A stretch of DNA of 64,000 nt from positions 1-64,000 of the forward strand of contig CACCFV010000003.1 of NCBI GenBank assembly GCA_902544985.1, in the 5' to 3' direction. The stretch's first letter is position 1. Every line of letters begins with the position of its first letter. The stretch comes from an uncultured Pelagibacteraceae bacterium (lineage in GTDB: Bacteria > Pseudomonadota > Alphaproteobacteria > Pelagibacterales > Pelagibacteraceae). The position numbers and the translations under genes were made by a program. Of the stretch, positions 21,635-32,996 are shown in pieces. The notes under the pieces are model-generated. The model ran no database searches, had not been told where the DNA came from, and was given only the letters and a program-made list of their open reading frames with translations.

Positions 21635-22556
21635 ACCAATTTTGATTATACCTGGTGAAAAAAAAAGTATTTTTTTTGAAATTTTTTTTAAGTCAATTAA
21701 ATCATCTAATTTTGTTTGTCCTTTAATTATAATCTTTGACAAAAAAAAAATTTCTCATGAATGCAGAAAATATAATTATAAAAAAGAAATAGAAACAATT
21801 AAAATTAATGATATTTATAAAAAAAAACTTCTTAAAAGAAAAATATATTTAATTGATGTAAAATATCAAAATTCATCAAATCATGTTCAAAAAAGTTTCG
21901 GTTTAGCTTTCAAACTAATCAAAAGCGGGTTGACCCATAAATTGATTAACGGACCAATAAATAAAACCAAGACTTTAAATAGAAAATATTTGGGGATAAC
22001 TGAGTACATTGCCGACAACTTCAAGCAAAAGGATTTTGCAATGCTGATTTATAATAAAAAATTATCTGTTTGTCCTATAACAACTCATTTACCTTTGAGT
22101 TTAGTTTCAAAAAACATTACTAAAAAAATCATTGTCAAAAAAGTTAATATTGTAAATAATTTTTACAAAAAATCTTTAGGTTATAAACCTAAAATAGCTA
22201 TTGTGGGTCTAAATCCTCATTGCGAAAGTATACTCAAATTTAATGAAGACGATAAAATTGTAAAAAAAACAGTCAATATACTAAAAAAAAAAGTAAATAT
22301 TAAAGGACCTTTTTCGTCAGATACAATCTTTTTAAAAAATAACAGAAAAAACTTTGATGTTATAATGGGCATGTATCACGATCAAGTTTTAGGACCAATG
22401 AAGACTCTCTTTGAATATGATGCAATTAATATAACTTTGGGGTTACCCTTTTTAAGAGTTTCACCAGATCATGGTCCTAATGAAAAAATGGTTGGAAAAA
22501 ATAAATCTAACCCAATTAGTTTAATAAAAGCCATAAAATTTTTAGATAAAAAATGA
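21624..22556 (+). CDS. pdxA: 4-hydroxythreonine-4-phosphate dehydrogenase PdxA (GTG start)
   Basis: 310 aa; NGPINKTKTL, AIVGLNPHCE, GMYHDQVLGPMKTLFEYDAINITLGLPFLRVSPDHG. Confidence 0.93.
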   Translation: MNSKPILIIPGEKKSIFFEIFFKSIKSSNFVCPLIIIFDKKKISHECRKYNYKKEIETIKINDIYKKKLLKRKIYLIDVKYQNSSNHVQKSFGLAFKLIKSGLTHKLINGPINKTKTLNRKYLGITEYIADNFKQKDFAMLIYNKKLSVCPITTHLPLSLVSKNITKKIIVKKVNIVNNFYKKSLGYKPKIAIVGLNPHCESILKFNEDDKIVKKTVNILKKKVNIKGPFSSDTIFLKNNRKNFDVIMGMYHDQVLGPMKTLFEYDAINITLGLPFLRVSPDHGPNEKMVGKNKSNPISLIKAIKFLDKK

Positions 22557-23341
22557 TAAAGGCTAAAAAAAGCCTAGGACAAAATTTTTTATATGATCAA
22601 AATATCATAAATAAGATTATCAGAATTAAAGAAATAGAAAAAAAAAATGTTTTAGAAATTGGACCTGGTACAGGAAATTTAACATCTAAAATTTTAGAAA
22701 AGAAACCAAAAAAATTTTTAGTAGTTGAAAAAGATAGCAATTTAGCAAATTTATTGAAGAAAAAATTTAATGATAAAATTAAAATAATAAATGAAGATAT
22801 TCTAGAAATTAATGAAAATTTTTTGAGTAGTGAAACTTTAACAGTGTACGGCAATTTACCATATAATATTTCAACAGAAATTTTAAGTAAGTGGATTTTA
22901 AATATGAATTTAAAAAAAACTTGGTTTAATTGTTTAATACTGATGTTTCAAAAAGAAGTGGCTGATAGAATAATATCTAATTTTAACACAAACAACTATG
23001 GGAGGCTAACAATTTTAGCTAATTGGCGACTAAATATCAAAAAAATCTGTGATATTAAACCAGCGAGTTTTTATCCCAAACCTAAAATAGAGAGTAGCTT
23101 ATTATTTTTTGAACCTAAAAAAAAATTTTTCCACTTTAAAAATCCAAAAAATTTGGAAAAAATTACAAGAATTTTTTTTATGCATAGAAGAAAAATGATT
23201 AAGAAACCTTTTAACCAACTGTTTAATAATAACTTGGAATTAATTTCTAAATTAGGAATTAATCTTAATTCAAGACCTCAAAATTTAAATTTTGAAACCT
23301 ATTATCAATTGACTAGAGAATATGAAAATTTAAGAAGTTAA
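22553..23341 (+). CDS. rsmA: 16S rRNA dimethyladenosine transferase
   Basis: 262 aa; [39 protein letters not shown]. Confidence 0.96.
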   Translation: MIKAKKSLGQNFLYDQNIINKIIRIKEIEKKNVLEIGPGTGNLTSKILEKKPKKFLVVEKDSNLANLLKKKFNDKIKIINEDILEINENFLSSETLTVYGNLPYNISTEILSKWILNMNLKKTWFNCLILMFQKEVADRIISNFNTNNYGRLTILANWRLNIKKICDIKPASFYPKPKIESSLLFFEPKKKFFHFKNPKNLEKITRIFFMHRRKMIKKPFNQLFNNNLELISKLGINLNSRPQNLNFETYYQLTREYENLRS

Positions 23342-23962
23342 CTTTTCAATATGTTTTCTAATATAATCAGGATCATAATCTTTTGAACCATTGTTAATTT
23401 CAGCATCAATCAAGCTCTTAATTCTTGAATAACAAGTATTTAGATCATCATTAATAACAACATAATCGTAGTTAATCCAATGAAGTACATCTCTTTCGAA
23501 TTGTTGCATTCTTTCGTCAACTATAAGTTTATCTTTCATATCTCTATTTGATAACCTATCAAATAATATTTTTTTACTTGGGGGTAAAATAAAAAAGGTT
23601 ACTAATTTATAGTCTAATCTTTTATTTTTAATTTGATCTGCTCCTTGCCAATCAATATCAAATAAAACATTTTTACCTTTATTAAGATAATCAATTACTG
23701 GTGTTCTTGTAGTTCCATAATAATTGTTAAAAACTTTTGCATATTCTAAAAATTCCTCATTATTTATCAGTCTTTTAAATTCGTCTAAATTTACAAAATA
23801 ATAATCTTTGTTTTTTAATTCTCCAGGTCTTGGACGTCTAGTTGTGTGCGAAATTGAAATTTTAAAATTATCTTGTTCAGATAGTAGACTTACAAGTGTA
23901 GTCTTTCCTGCTCCTGACGGAGAAGATAGAATTACCATAATCCCATCTTTTTGTGAGGGCAT
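23330..23962 (-). CDS. gmk: Guanylate kinase
   Basis: 210 aa; [36 protein letters not shown]. Confidence 0.96.
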   Translation of the reverse strand: MPSQKDGIMVILSSPSGAGKTTLVSLLSEQDNFKISISHTTRRPRPGELKNKDYYFVNLDEFKRLINNEEFLEYAKVFNNYYGTTRTPVIDYLNKGKNVLFDIDWQGADQIKNKRLDYKLVTFFILPPSKKILFDRLSNRDMKDKLIVDERMQQFERDVLHWINYDYVVINDDLNTCYSRIKSLIDAEINNGSKDYDPDYIRKHIEKLTS

Positions 23963-23972
23963 TTAAAATTTC

Positions 23973-24212
23973 TTAGTTAGCTTTGCCTTCAATAAATTTG
24001 ACAGCATCACCAACAGTCAAAATTTTTTCAGCCTCACTGTCAGAAATTTCTGAGCCAAATTCTTCTTCGAAAGCCATCACAAGCTCAACTGTATCTAAAC
24101 TATCAGCTCCTAAGTCATCAATAAAACTTGACTCTTCTGTGACTTTTGACTCATCAATTCCTAAATGATCTGCGACTATTTTTTTTACCTTAGTTGAAAC
24201 ATCTTCTGACAT
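23973..24212 (-). CDS. acpP: Acyl carrier protein
   Basis: 79 aa; [23 protein letters not shown]. Confidence 0.97.
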   Translation of the reverse strand: MSEDVSTKVKKIVADHLGIDESKVTEESSFIDDLGADSLDTVELVMAFEEEFGSEISDSEAEKILTVGDAVKFIEGKAN

Positions 24213-24261
24213 ATTGATCCTTTTATTATTTTAATCGTTATTAGTTAAATTACATGGATTG

Positions 24262-24999
24262 TCAAGCCATATACATACCTCCATTTACATGTAATGTTTC
24301 TCCATTTATGTAATCAGATTGATCAGATCCTAAAAAAAGAACTGCATTTGCAATATCCTCAGGTTCTCCTAATCTTGCTGAAGGAATTTTTGAAATAATA
24401 ACTTCTTTAAATTTTTCATCAATTTTATCTGTCATAGCTGTTTTAATAAATCCAGGAGAGATACAGTTAATGTTAATATTTTTTTTTGCATATTCTATTG
24501 CTAAACTTTTAGACATCGCAACAATACCAGCTTTTGATGCAGTATAATTAACTTGACCCAAGTTACCCGAGTGACCAACGACAGATGTAATATTGATAAT
24601 TTTTCCTCTTTTATTTTTTAACATCTTCTTTATTGCAAATTTACACATCAAAAATGTAGATGTTAAATTAATATCTATTACATTTCTCCATTCATCTAGG
24701 CTCATTCTAATTGCTAAATTATCTTTTGTAATTCCTGCATTATTAACGATACAATCAAGTTTTCCTCCGAGTTGACTAGTAGCTTCATCTATAAAATTTT
24801 CTATTTTTTCACTTTGCGTTATATCAAATTTTAATATCTTCAAATTACTAAAACTTCTTTTTAAATCCTCTAATTTTTCAGACTTAGTGCCTGATGCCAA
24901 TATATTTGCTCCATGTTCATTTAATTTTTTGATAATAGAATTACCTATTCCTCCAGTAGCACCAGTTACTATAATATTTTTCTTTTTTAAATCATTCAT
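24262..24999 (-). CDS. fabG: 3-oxoacyl-ACP reductase FabG
   Basis: 245 aa SDR; TGATGGIG, NNAGITKDNL, YTASKAG, C-terminal INGETLHVNGGMYMA; fab operon. Confidence 0.95.
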   Translation of the reverse strand: MNDLKKKNIIVTGATGGIGNSIIKKLNEHGANILASGTKSEKLEDLKRSFSNLKILKFDITQSEKIENFIDEATSQLGGKLDCIVNNAGITKDNLAIRMSLDEWRNVIDINLTSTFLMCKFAIKKMLKNKRGKIINITSVVGHSGNLGQVNYTASKAGIVAMSKSLAIEYAKKNININCISPGFIKTAMTDKIDEKFKEVIISKIPSARLGEPEDIANAVLFLGSDQSDYINGETLHVNGGMYMA

Positions 25000-25922
25000 A
25001 TTTTTAAACTTTCTATATCTGATATAGCATTAATGGAAATAGTTTTTACATTTTTATCTATTCTTTTAATGAGTCCTGTCAGTACTTTACCAGGACCAAT
25101 TTCGATAAATTGATTGACCCCTTTATTTATCATGTTAATTACACTCTCTCTCCATCTAACTCTTCTTTCTATCTGATCAATTAACAAACTTTTTAATTCA
25201 TCGACGTTTTTAATTTCGTTAGCGGTAACATTAGAAATCAATATATTGTTCGATTTTTGAAATTTAATTTTTTGTAATTCATGACTCATTATTTCTTTTG
25301 CTTTTATCATCAAGTTACAATGAAAAGGCGCACTCACAGGGAGTTTGATATTCTTTATTTTTTTATTTTTTAATATATCGCTCAATTTCTCTAAATCATT
25401 TATCTTGCCACTTATTACTAATTGGCCTTCTGTATTGTCATTTGCGATAAAGGCTTTGAAATTTTTTTCATTGTCTACTAATATTTTTTCAATATCTTTA
25501 ATAGTTGATCCTAAAACTGCCAACATTCCTCCTTCACCTTGGTGAACTGAGTTTTGCATTGCATTTCCTCTTATTCTTAAGATTTTAATAGTTTGATTAA
25601 AATCTAAATAATTTGCACATGATAAAGCAGAGTATTCTCCTAATGAGTGTCCAGCAAAATATTTTATATCATTTAAGTTTATATTAAATTGATTTTTAAT
25701 AACTTGGAATATTGAATAACTTATTAAAAAAATAGCTGGTTGAGTATTTGCAGTAAGATCTAATTGTTCTTTTGGGCCGTTCAAGATTATTTTTGATAGG
25801 TTAATACCTAAAGTATCATCAGCCTCTTGAAATAACTTTTTTACAACATCATATCTATCGAAAAATTCTTTTCCCATTCCAACAATTTGTGAACCTTGGC
25901 CTGGAAAAATTACTGAAAACAT
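24996..25922 (-). CDS. fabD: Malonyl-CoA:ACP transacylase FabD
   Basis: 308 aa; FPGQGSQIVGMGKEF, AGHSLGEYSAL, APFHCNLM. Confidence 0.96.
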   Translation of the reverse strand: MFSVIFPGQGSQIVGMGKEFFDRYDVVKKLFQEADDTLGINLSKIILNGPKEQLDLTANTQPAIFLISYSIFQVIKNQFNINLNDIKYFAGHSLGEYSALSCANYLDFNQTIKILRIRGNAMQNSVHQGEGGMLAVLGSTIKDIEKILVDNEKNFKAFIANDNTEGQLVISGKINDLEKLSDILKNKKIKNIKLPVSAPFHCNLMIKAKEIMSHELQKIKFQKSNNILISNVTANEIKNVDELKSLLIDQIERRVRWRESVINMINKGVNQFIEIGPGKVLTGLIKRIDKNVKTISINAISDIESLKI

Positions 25923-26009
25923 TTAAAAAATTATTTAATTAATATTTATTTTACTATTGTAATTGAGAATTTATAATAGTATATCCTCATTTTTTATTAA
26001 AGAATAAAT

Positions 26010-26372
26010 ATGAATTTATACGAACACACAATTATAGCTAGACAAGATGCTTCTCCAGCTGAACTTAAGCAATTAACAGAAAAATATTCCAAAATTGTAG
26101 AAAAAAATGATGGTGAAGTTGTTAAAACTGAAAATTGGGGTCTTCTTAATCTATCATACCTTATTAAGAAAAATAGAAAGGGAAGTTATATTCATTTTAA
26201 AATAAAGGGTCATGGAAAGACGATTGAACAGTTAGAAAAGAATGAGTCACTTGATAAAAAGTTAATAAGACATTTGACTGTCAAAGTAAAAAAGTTTGAT
26301 CTAGATACCAATTATTTTTCTAAAAAAGATGAAAATGAAAAAACAGAAAAAAAAGAAAAGAATAAAAGTTAA
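26010..26372 (+). CDS. rpsF: 30S ribosomal protein S6
   Basis: 120 aa; [19 protein letters not shown]; upstream of rpsR. Confidence 0.95.
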   Translation: MNLYEHTIIARQDASPAELKQLTEKYSKIVEKNDGEVVKTENWGLLNLSYLIKKNRKGSYIHFKIKGHGKTIEQLEKNESLDKKLIRHLTVKVKKFDLDTNYFSKKDENEKTEKKEKNKS

Positions 26373-26374
26373 TT

Positions 26375-26644
26375 ATGCCAAAAAAAAATCAAGGAAATAA
26401 AAAAAATAAAAGTAATTTTGCAAAACTAAGTATTTTTCAGTCTAATAAATATAAATTTAAAAAAAGTTGTCCTCTTTCTATAAAAGGTGCACCTAAAATA
26501 GATTATAAAAACATCAAATTACTCAAAAAGTATGTTTCAGAAAATGGGAAGATTTTACCCTCAAGAATTACTAATGTTTCTCAAAAAAAACAAAGGGAAT
26601 TATCTTTATCAATAAAAAGAGCAAGAAACTTAGCGCTTATATAA
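26375..26644 (+). CDS. rpsR: 30S ribosomal protein S18
   Basis: 89 aa; [48 protein letters not shown]. Confidence 0.96.
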   Translation: MPKKNQGNKKNKSNFAKLSIFQSNKYKFKKSCPLSIKGAPKIDYKNIKLLKKYVSENGKILPSRITNVSQKKQRELSLSIKRARNLALI

Positions 26645-27102
26645 TGAAAGTGATATTATTAGAGAACTTGAAAAGAATTGGATCTATTGGAGAGGTCATA
26701 GATGTTAAAAGAGGATTTGCTAGAAACTTTTTAATAGCAAACAAGAAAGCCCTTTACGCTTCTAAAGAAAATATTGGAAAAGTTGAAAAACTTAAATCTG
26801 AACTTTCTAAAAAAGATAATGAAAAAAAACAAGAAGCTAAAAAAATTTTAGAAAAGATAAATAAAAAAGAATTTAGTGTAAAAAAACTTAACACCGAAAA
26901 TAATGAACTATATGGTTCTGTAAAACCAACAGAAATTTCAAAACTAATACTTGAGGTGGCCAACGTAGAAATTAAACCCTCAATGATTCAGCCTGTTCAA
27001 GAGATTAAATCTTTAGGTAAATTTAAAGTAAAAATAACTCTACACTCTGAAGTTGATGCAGAAGTTTACATAAATGTAAAATCAGCTGAAACAATTCAAT
27101 AA
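26644..27102 (+). CDS. rplI: 50S ribosomal protein L9
   Basis: 152 aa; [32 protein letters not shown]. Confidence 0.97.
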   Translation: MKVILLENLKRIGSIGEVIDVKRGFARNFLIANKKALYASKENIGKVEKLKSELSKKDNEKKQEAKKILEKINKKEFSVKKLNTENNELYGSVKPTEISKLILEVANVEIKPSMIQPVQEIKSLGKFKVKITLHSEVDAEVYINVKSAETIQ

Positions 27103-27168
27103 TTATACAATTTAATCCACAGCTTTTTTTTTAATTTTAAATAAAATAATTTTCTGTAAATTTACATT

Positions 27169-28587
27169 ATGGAAAATAATTTGAGTTTGGTAAAAGATAA
27201 TTTCAAAGAACTGCCTAACAATATTGAAGCTGAACAAGCAGTTATAGGATCAATTTTAGTTACTAATGAAATATTTGATGAAATTAATTCTATTATTTCA
27301 AATATTAATTTTTATGACCCAATGCATCAAAAAATATTTAATGCTATCGAGAGCATGATTTATAAGGGTTTACTTGCTAATCCAATAACTCTAAAAAATT
27401 ATTTTGAAAATGAAAAAGATGAATTAAATATTCCAGAATATTTAGTAAAAATTACTAAATTTTCTACTTCGGTTAGACAGGCTATTGAATATTCAAAAAT
27501 AATATATGATATGTTTGTAAGAAGAGAGTTAATAAAAATATCTGATCAAATAATAGATGATGCAAAAGATAGTAACCTCGAAACTAATGGTCAAAATATA
27601 ATAGAAAATTCTGAAAGACTACTTTATGATTTAGCTGAAAAAGGAACTTTTAACTCATCATTGATAAAGTTTGACGATGCCATGAAACAAACTATTGAAA
27701 TGGCATCCGCTGCCTATAAAAATGAGGGAGGTATCGTTGGAGTACCCACTGGACTAAGAGACTTAGATGATAAATTAGGGGGTTTACATCAATCTGATCT
27801 TATTATTATTGCCGGTAGGCCATCGATGGGTAAAACTTCACTAGCAACAAACATAGCTTTTAACGCAGCTAAAGATATTCAAGATAATGGAAAAAAATCT
27901 TCAGTAGCTTTTTTCTCTTTAGAGATGTCATCAGAACAACTTTCTACAAGAATTATTTCTGAACAAGCTAGAATTAGCTCAAACGATATAAGAAGAGGTA
28001 GGATTTCAGATGAACAATTTGATAAATTTTTAGAAACTTCTAAAGATATATCTGAGCTTCCTTTATTTATTGATGAAACCCCAGCAATAAGTATTGCCGC
28101 AATGAGCAATAGAGCTAGAAGGATTAAAAGACTTCACGGTTTAGATTTAATTGTTGTTGACTATATTCAGCTTATGAAAGGATTATTCAACAATAAAGAT
28201 GGGAGAGTGCAAGAAATTTCTCAAATCACACAAGGCTTAAAAGCTATCGCAAAAGAGTTGGGTGTGCCTGTCCTTGCATTATCGCAATTATCTCGACAAG
28301 TTGAACAGAGAGATGATCATAAGCCGCAATTAGCAGATTTAAGAGAATCTGGCTCTATTGAACAAGATGCTGATGTAGTTATGTTTGTTTATAGAGAAGG
28401 CTATTATCTACAAAGAAAAGAACCAAGAGAGGCAACAGTAGAGCATGCCGAGTGGCAAGCAAAAATGAATGAAGTTGCACATTTAGCTGAGATAATCATT
28501 GGAAAACAAAGACACGGTCCTATTGGTAAAGTCACACTTGAGTTTGAGGAGAGATTTACAAAATTTAAAGATACTCAAAATAATTAA
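27169..28587 (+). CDS. dnaB: Replicative DNA helicase DnaB
   Basis: 472 aa; NIEAEQAVIGSIL, IIAGRPSMGKTSLATNIA, LSQLSRQVEQRDDHKPQLADLRESGSIEQDADVV. Confidence 0.97.
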   Translation: MENNLSLVKDNFKELPNNIEAEQAVIGSILVTNEIFDEINSIISNINFYDPMHQKIFNAIESMIYKGLLANPITLKNYFENEKDELNIPEYLVKITKFSTSVRQAIEYSKIIYDMFVRRELIKISDQIIDDAKDSNLETNGQNIIENSERLLYDLAEKGTFNSSLIKFDDAMKQTIEMASAAYKNEGGIVGVPTGLRDLDDKLGGLHQSDLIIIAGRPSMGKTSLATNIAFNAAKDIQDNGKKSSVAFFSLEMSSEQLSTRIISEQARISSNDIRRGRISDEQFDKFLETSKDISELPLFIDETPAISIAAMSNRARRIKRLHGLDLIVVDYIQLMKGLFNNKDGRVQEISQITQGLKAIAKELGVPVLALSQLSRQVEQRDDHKPQLADLRESGSIEQDADVVMFVYREGYYLQRKEPREATVEHAEWQAKMNEVAHLAEIIIGKQRHGPIGKVTLEFEERFTKFKDTQNN

Positions 28588-28609
28588 TTTACAATATAAG
28601 TAAGGATAA

Positions 28610-30994
28610 ATGATTGCTCATTTATACCAAAAAATAATTCTAAAAAATCCAAGATCTATTCTAATCATTTTATTAATTGCTTTAATTAGTTTTGGATATT
28701 ACTCGAAGGATTTTAGGCTTGATGCATCATCTGAAACACTTTTAATCGAAGGTGATCCTGATCTTGAATACTTAAAAGAAGTGACAAATAGATATGGTTC
28801 AAAAGAATTTCTGGTTTTAACTCATACACCTAATGATGGTATGGTAACAGACAGTGCAATTAACAATCTTCTCAGTTTAAAATATAAGCTTCAAAGCTTA
28901 GATTGGGTTCATAGTGTTGTTACACTTTTAGATATACCTCTATTAGATAATTCCGATGCACCTCTTCAGGAAAGACTTTTAAATTTTAAAACACTTAAAG
29001 ATGAAGGTGTTGATAAAGAAAGAGGCTTTAGGGAAATTTTAGCAAGTCCAGTTTTTAAAAACTTTGTAATTAGTGAAGATGGTAAAACAAGTGGAATAAT
29101 TGTTAATATTAAAGAAAATCAAAAATTGGAAGATATAGAAAATAAGTCAGATAAAGAAATCCAAATATTTAAAGATCAAATAAAAAAAAATAATCATAAT
29201 AATATTTTAGAAATTAGAGAAGTGATCAAAAGTTACGATGACATAGGAAAAATTTATTTAGGTGGTATACCAATGATTGCTGATGATATGATGACTTTCA
29301 TTAAAAGTGATATCATTGTTTTTGGTTTGGGTGTACTTGCATTTATTATTGCAACCCTATGGTTTGTTTTTAGAAATTTAATTTGGGTGGTGGTTCCAAT
29401 AAGTAGTTGTTTTTTTTCTGTTATAATTATGACGGGCCTTTTAGGTCTTATCGGATGGAAAGTAACTGTTATTTCCTCAAACTTTATTGCGCTGATGTTG
29501 ATTTTAACAATGGCAATGAATATTCATATGAGCACTAGATTTATACAATTAAGAAAATCTTATCCTAACAAAAGTGATCATGAAATAATCTCTTTAACTA
29601 CAAAAAAAATGTTTTGGCCAATACTCTACACGGCTTTAACAACTATTATCGCTTTTTTATCTTTAATATTTAGTGAAATTAAACCAGTCATAGATTTTGG
29701 TTTGATGATGACTTTTGGATTAATAACATCATTTATTATTACTTTTACCTTGCTTCCAAGTTTATTAAGTTTTTTAAAAAATGATAAAACTCTTATAAAG
29801 GAAAATTTTAACTCCAAAATAACTTCATCATTAGAAAAAATTTCTATTAATTTTAAAAATCAAGTTTTTATAACTACTGGGATAGTAATTATTTTAAGTA
29901 TAATTGGGATAAGTAGATTGGAAGTTGAGAATAGTTTTATAAATTATTTTAGTAAAAAAACAGAAATCTATAAAGGCATGAAATTAATTGATGAAAAACT
30001 GGGTGGAACAACACCTCTAGAGGTGATTTTAAAATTCCCAGAAAAAAAAGAAGACAAATTAGAGGAAGATGATGAATTTGAAGATTGGGGCGATGAGGAA
30101 AAAAATGATGAGAAATATTGGTTTACAAAAGATAAAATAGAGATGATTTCTAACGTGCATAATTATCTTGATAGTCTTCCTGAAATAGGAAAAGTCCTAT
30201 CATTTTCATCAATAGTTGATGTTGCAACTCAATTAAACAATAATAAACCTCTCGGGACTTTAGAGATGGGTGTTTTGTATACTAAAATTCCTGAGAATAT
30301 TAAAACTGAGATAATTGATCCTTATATTTCAATAAAAGATAATGAGGCTCGTATAAGTTTGAGAATAATTGACTCCCAAAAAGATCTTAAAAGAAATGAG
30401 CTTATCAAAAAAATAAATCATGACCTGCAAAATGAATTTGGATTAAACGAAGAGCGATACAAATTAGCTGGGGTAATGATTTTATTTAATAATTTATTAC
30501 AAAGCTTATTTAAATCTCAAATTCTTACTTTGGGTCTTGTTATGCTTGGTATTTTTGGAATGTTTGTAATCTTATTTAAGAACATCAAATTATCTTTAAT
30601 TGGAGTTGTTCCGAACTTTATTGCAGCATTTTTTATTTTAGGAATAATAGGTATACTAGAGATACCTTTAGATATGATGACTATCACAATCGCTGCTATC
30701 ACAATAGGTATAGCTGTTGATAACAGCATACATTATATCTACAGATTCAAGGAAGAGTTTAACAAAATAAATGATTATAAGAAAACTTTAAATACTTGTC
30801 ATTCAACAGTCGGTGTTGCAATCCTAAATACTTCCATAACAATAGTTTTCGGTTTTTCTATTCTAGTTTTATCTAAATTCATACCTACAATTTATTTTGG
30901 AATTTTCACAGGATTAGCAATGTTATTTGCAATGATTTCCGTTTTAACTTTACTTCCATCTTTAATATTAGTTTTTAAGCCTTTTGGAAAATAA
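28610..30994 (+). CDS. RND/MMPL-family transporter
   Basis: 794 aa; two repeats of N-terminal TM + periplasmic loop + TM cluster; RLDASSETLLIEGDPDLEYLKEV. Confidence 0.85.
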   Translation: MIAHLYQKIILKNPRSILIILLIALISFGYYSKDFRLDASSETLLIEGDPDLEYLKEVTNRYGSKEFLVLTHTPNDGMVTDSAINNLLSLKYKLQSLDWVHSVVTLLDIPLLDNSDAPLQERLLNFKTLKDEGVDKERGFREILASPVFKNFVISEDGKTSGIIVNIKENQKLEDIENKSDKEIQIFKDQIKKNNHNNILEIREVIKSYDDIGKIYLGGIPMIADDMMTFIKSDIIVFGLGVLAFIIATLWFVFRNLIWVVVPISSCFFSVIIMTGLLGLIGWKVTVISSNFIALMLILTMAMNIHMSTRFIQLRKSYPNKSDHEIISLTTKKMFWPILYTALTTIIAFLSLIFSEIKPVIDFGLMMTFGLITSFIITFTLLPSLLSFLKNDKTLIKENFNSKITSSLEKISINFKNQVFITTGIVIILSIIGISRLEVENSFINYFSKKTEIYKGMKLIDEKLGGTTPLEVILKFPEKKEDKLEEDDEFEDWGDEEKNDEKYWFTKDKIEMISNVHNYLDSLPEIGKVLSFSSIVDVATQLNNNKPLGTLEMGVLYTKIPENIKTEIIDPYISIKDNEARISLRIIDSQKDLKRNELIKKINHDLQNEFGLNEERYKLAGVMILFNNLLQSLFKSQILTLGLVMLGIFGMFVILFKNIKLSLIGVVPNFIAAFFILGIIGILEIPLDMMTITIAAITIGIAVDNSIHYIYRFKEEFNKINDYKKTLNTCHSTVGVAILNTSITIVFGFSILVLSKFIPTIYFGIFTGLAMLFAMISVLTLLPSLILVFKPFGK

Positions 30995-31000
30995 GAATAT

Positions 31001-31558
31001 ATGTTTGAAATTACTCTAAAATTTTTTGGAGAAGTTTTTAATTCGGTTTCTTCGATTGATTTAATTTATATATTAATAACTATTCTTTCACTAATTAAAT
31101 GTTACAGCAAAGGATTTGTCTTAAGTATACTTTCAATGTCAAAATGGTTATTGGCGTATATTATAACTTTGATTCTATTTCCAAGATTTAAACCATATGT
31201 TAAAGATATAATAGATAATGAATACGTACTTGATGTAGGACTTGGTATAACAATCTTTATTATAGTTATCTTTTTAATATTGTTGGTTAATAAAGGGATA
31301 AGTAGAGCAATCAAATATACTGGTCTAGGAAGTTTAGATACTGTTTTTGGATTCTTTTTTGGATTTATTCGAGCCTATATTATCTCAATATGTATATTTT
31401 CAGGAATACATATCGTGTATAATTATGACAAATGGCCAGTAAATTTAAACAAATCATACACCTTTCCATATCTTGAAAAAGGTAGTAATTACTTACTGAA
31501 AGTTTTTCCAAATGAAAAAGCATATCAAGATTCTAAAGAAAAAATTGAAGATTTATAA
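31001..31558 (+). CDS. cvpA: CvpA family membrane protein
   Basis: 185 aa, four TM segments; LGSLDTVFGFFFGFIRAYI; directly upstream of purF. Confidence 0.85.
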   Translation: MFEITLKFFGEVFNSVSSIDLIYILITILSLIKCYSKGFVLSILSMSKWLLAYIITLILFPRFKPYVKDIIDNEYVLDVGLGITIFIIVIFLILLVNKGISRAIKYTGLGSLDTVFGFFFGFIRAYIISICIFSGIHIVYNYDKWPVNLNKSYTFPYLEKGSNYLLKVFPNEKAYQDSKEKIEDL

Positions 31559-32993
31559 TTCCAAGTTGAATGAAGAATGTGGGGTATTTGGAATTAGCAA
31601 TATAAAAGATGCTTCTGCTTTAGTCGCTCTTGGATTGCATTCTTTACAACATCGAGGACAAGAGGGCTGTGGAATAGTTACATTTGATGGAAAAAGATAT
31701 TATTCAGAGAAAAGATTTGGGTTAGTTGGTGACAACTTTAACAAAGAAAAAGTCTTAGATAATCTTAAGGGAAATTTTGCAATTGGTCATAATCGATATA
31801 GTACCACTGGAAATAATACATTAAGAAACATCCAACCTTTTTTCGCAGATACTAATGCCGGTGGGATTGGAGTTGCACACAATGGAAACCTAACTAACTC
31901 AATTTACTTAAGAAATAAACTTGTTGAAGAGGGAGCAATTTTCTACACGACTTCCGACACTGAAACAATTGTTCAGCTTATCGCAAAATCAAAAAGATTA
32001 AAAACTATCGACAAAATAATAGATGCAATATTTCAAATTCAAGGTGGTTATGCTTTGGTTATGCTAACTCAAAATTTACTTGTTGGAGTAAGAGATCCTT
32101 ATGGAATAAGACCTTTGGTAATTGGTAAATTAAAAAATAGCTATGTCCTTGCATCTGAAACTTGTGCATTAGATATTATAGGTGCAAAATTTGTTCGAGA
32201 TGTTGAAAACGGTGAAATTGTTTTAATAGAAAATGATAAACTAAAGAGTATTAAACCATTCCCGGAAAAAAAGATTAGGCCTTGTGTTTTTGAGTATATT
32301 TATTTTGCAAGGCCAGATAGTATTCTCAATGGAAAGACAGCCTATGAACATCGTAAAAATTTAGGAAAAGAATTAGCAAAAGAAAATGATATTGATGCAG
32401 ATATTATTGTTCCTGTTCCTGACTCTGGTAATGCTGCAGCTCTAGGTTTTGCGCAACATTTAGGTAAAAACTATGAACATGGATTAATTAGAAATCACTA
32501 TGTAGGAAGAACCTTTATAGAGCCAAGTCAAAAAATAAGAAGTCTGGGAGTTAAGCTAAAACTCAATGCAAATCAAACAACAATAGAAAATAAAAAAATT
32601 ATTCTTGTTGACGACTCTTTAGTCAGAGGAACGACATCTCACAAAATTGTAAAAATGCTATATGATGCTGGTGCAAAAGAAGTTCATGTGAGAATTGCTT
32701 GTCCTGAGATTAGGCACCCAGATTTCTATGGAGTTGATACGCCAACAAAAAAAGAATTATTGGCTGCGAATAAAAATAATGACGAAATCTGTGAATACAT
32801 TGGTGCTAAATCATTAAAATTTTTATCTATTCAAGGCATGTATAAAGCTATTGGATTTGATAAAAGAAATGAAAATTATCCACAATTAACAGATCATTAT
32901 TTTACTGGAGATTATCCTGTAAAACCTATTGATGAACTAGGTGATAGCAAAATAACACAACTTTCTTTATTAAGTACTGCATCAAATAATTAA
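31512..32993 (+). CDS. purF: Amidophosphoribosyltransferase
   Basis: 493 aa; ECGVFGI nucleophile region, GLHSLQHRGQEGCGI, VPVPDSGNAAALGFAQ, LVDDSLVRGTTS; true start uncertain (in-frame TTG at 31545 and 31566). Confidence 0.95.
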   Translation: MKKHIKILKKKLKIYNSKLNEECGVFGISNIKDASALVALGLHSLQHRGQEGCGIVTFDGKRYYSEKRFGLVGDNFNKEKVLDNLKGNFAIGHNRYSTTGNNTLRNIQPFFADTNAGGIGVAHNGNLTNSIYLRNKLVEEGAIFYTTSDTETIVQLIAKSKRLKTIDKIIDAIFQIQGGYALVMLTQNLLVGVRDPYGIRPLVIGKLKNSYVLASETCALDIIGAKFVRDVENGEIVLIENDKLKSIKPFPEKKIRPCVFEYIYFARPDSILNGKTAYEHRKNLGKELAKENDIDADIIVPVPDSGNAAALGFAQHLGKNYEHGLIRNHYVGRTFIEPSQKIRSLGVKLKLNANQTTIENKKIILVDDSLVRGTTSHKIVKMLYDAGAKEVHVRIACPEIRHPDFYGVDTPTKKELLAANKNNDEICEYIGAKSLKFLSIQGMYKAIGFDKRNENYPQLTDHYFTGDYPVKPIDELGDSKITQLSLLSTASNN

Positions 32994-32996
32994 TTT

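Noticed and set aside
27103-27168. TTTAATCCACAG upstream of dnaB resembles a DnaA box
   Set aside because: Differs from TTATCCACA and is a single occurrence; not enough to support a regulatory site or origin
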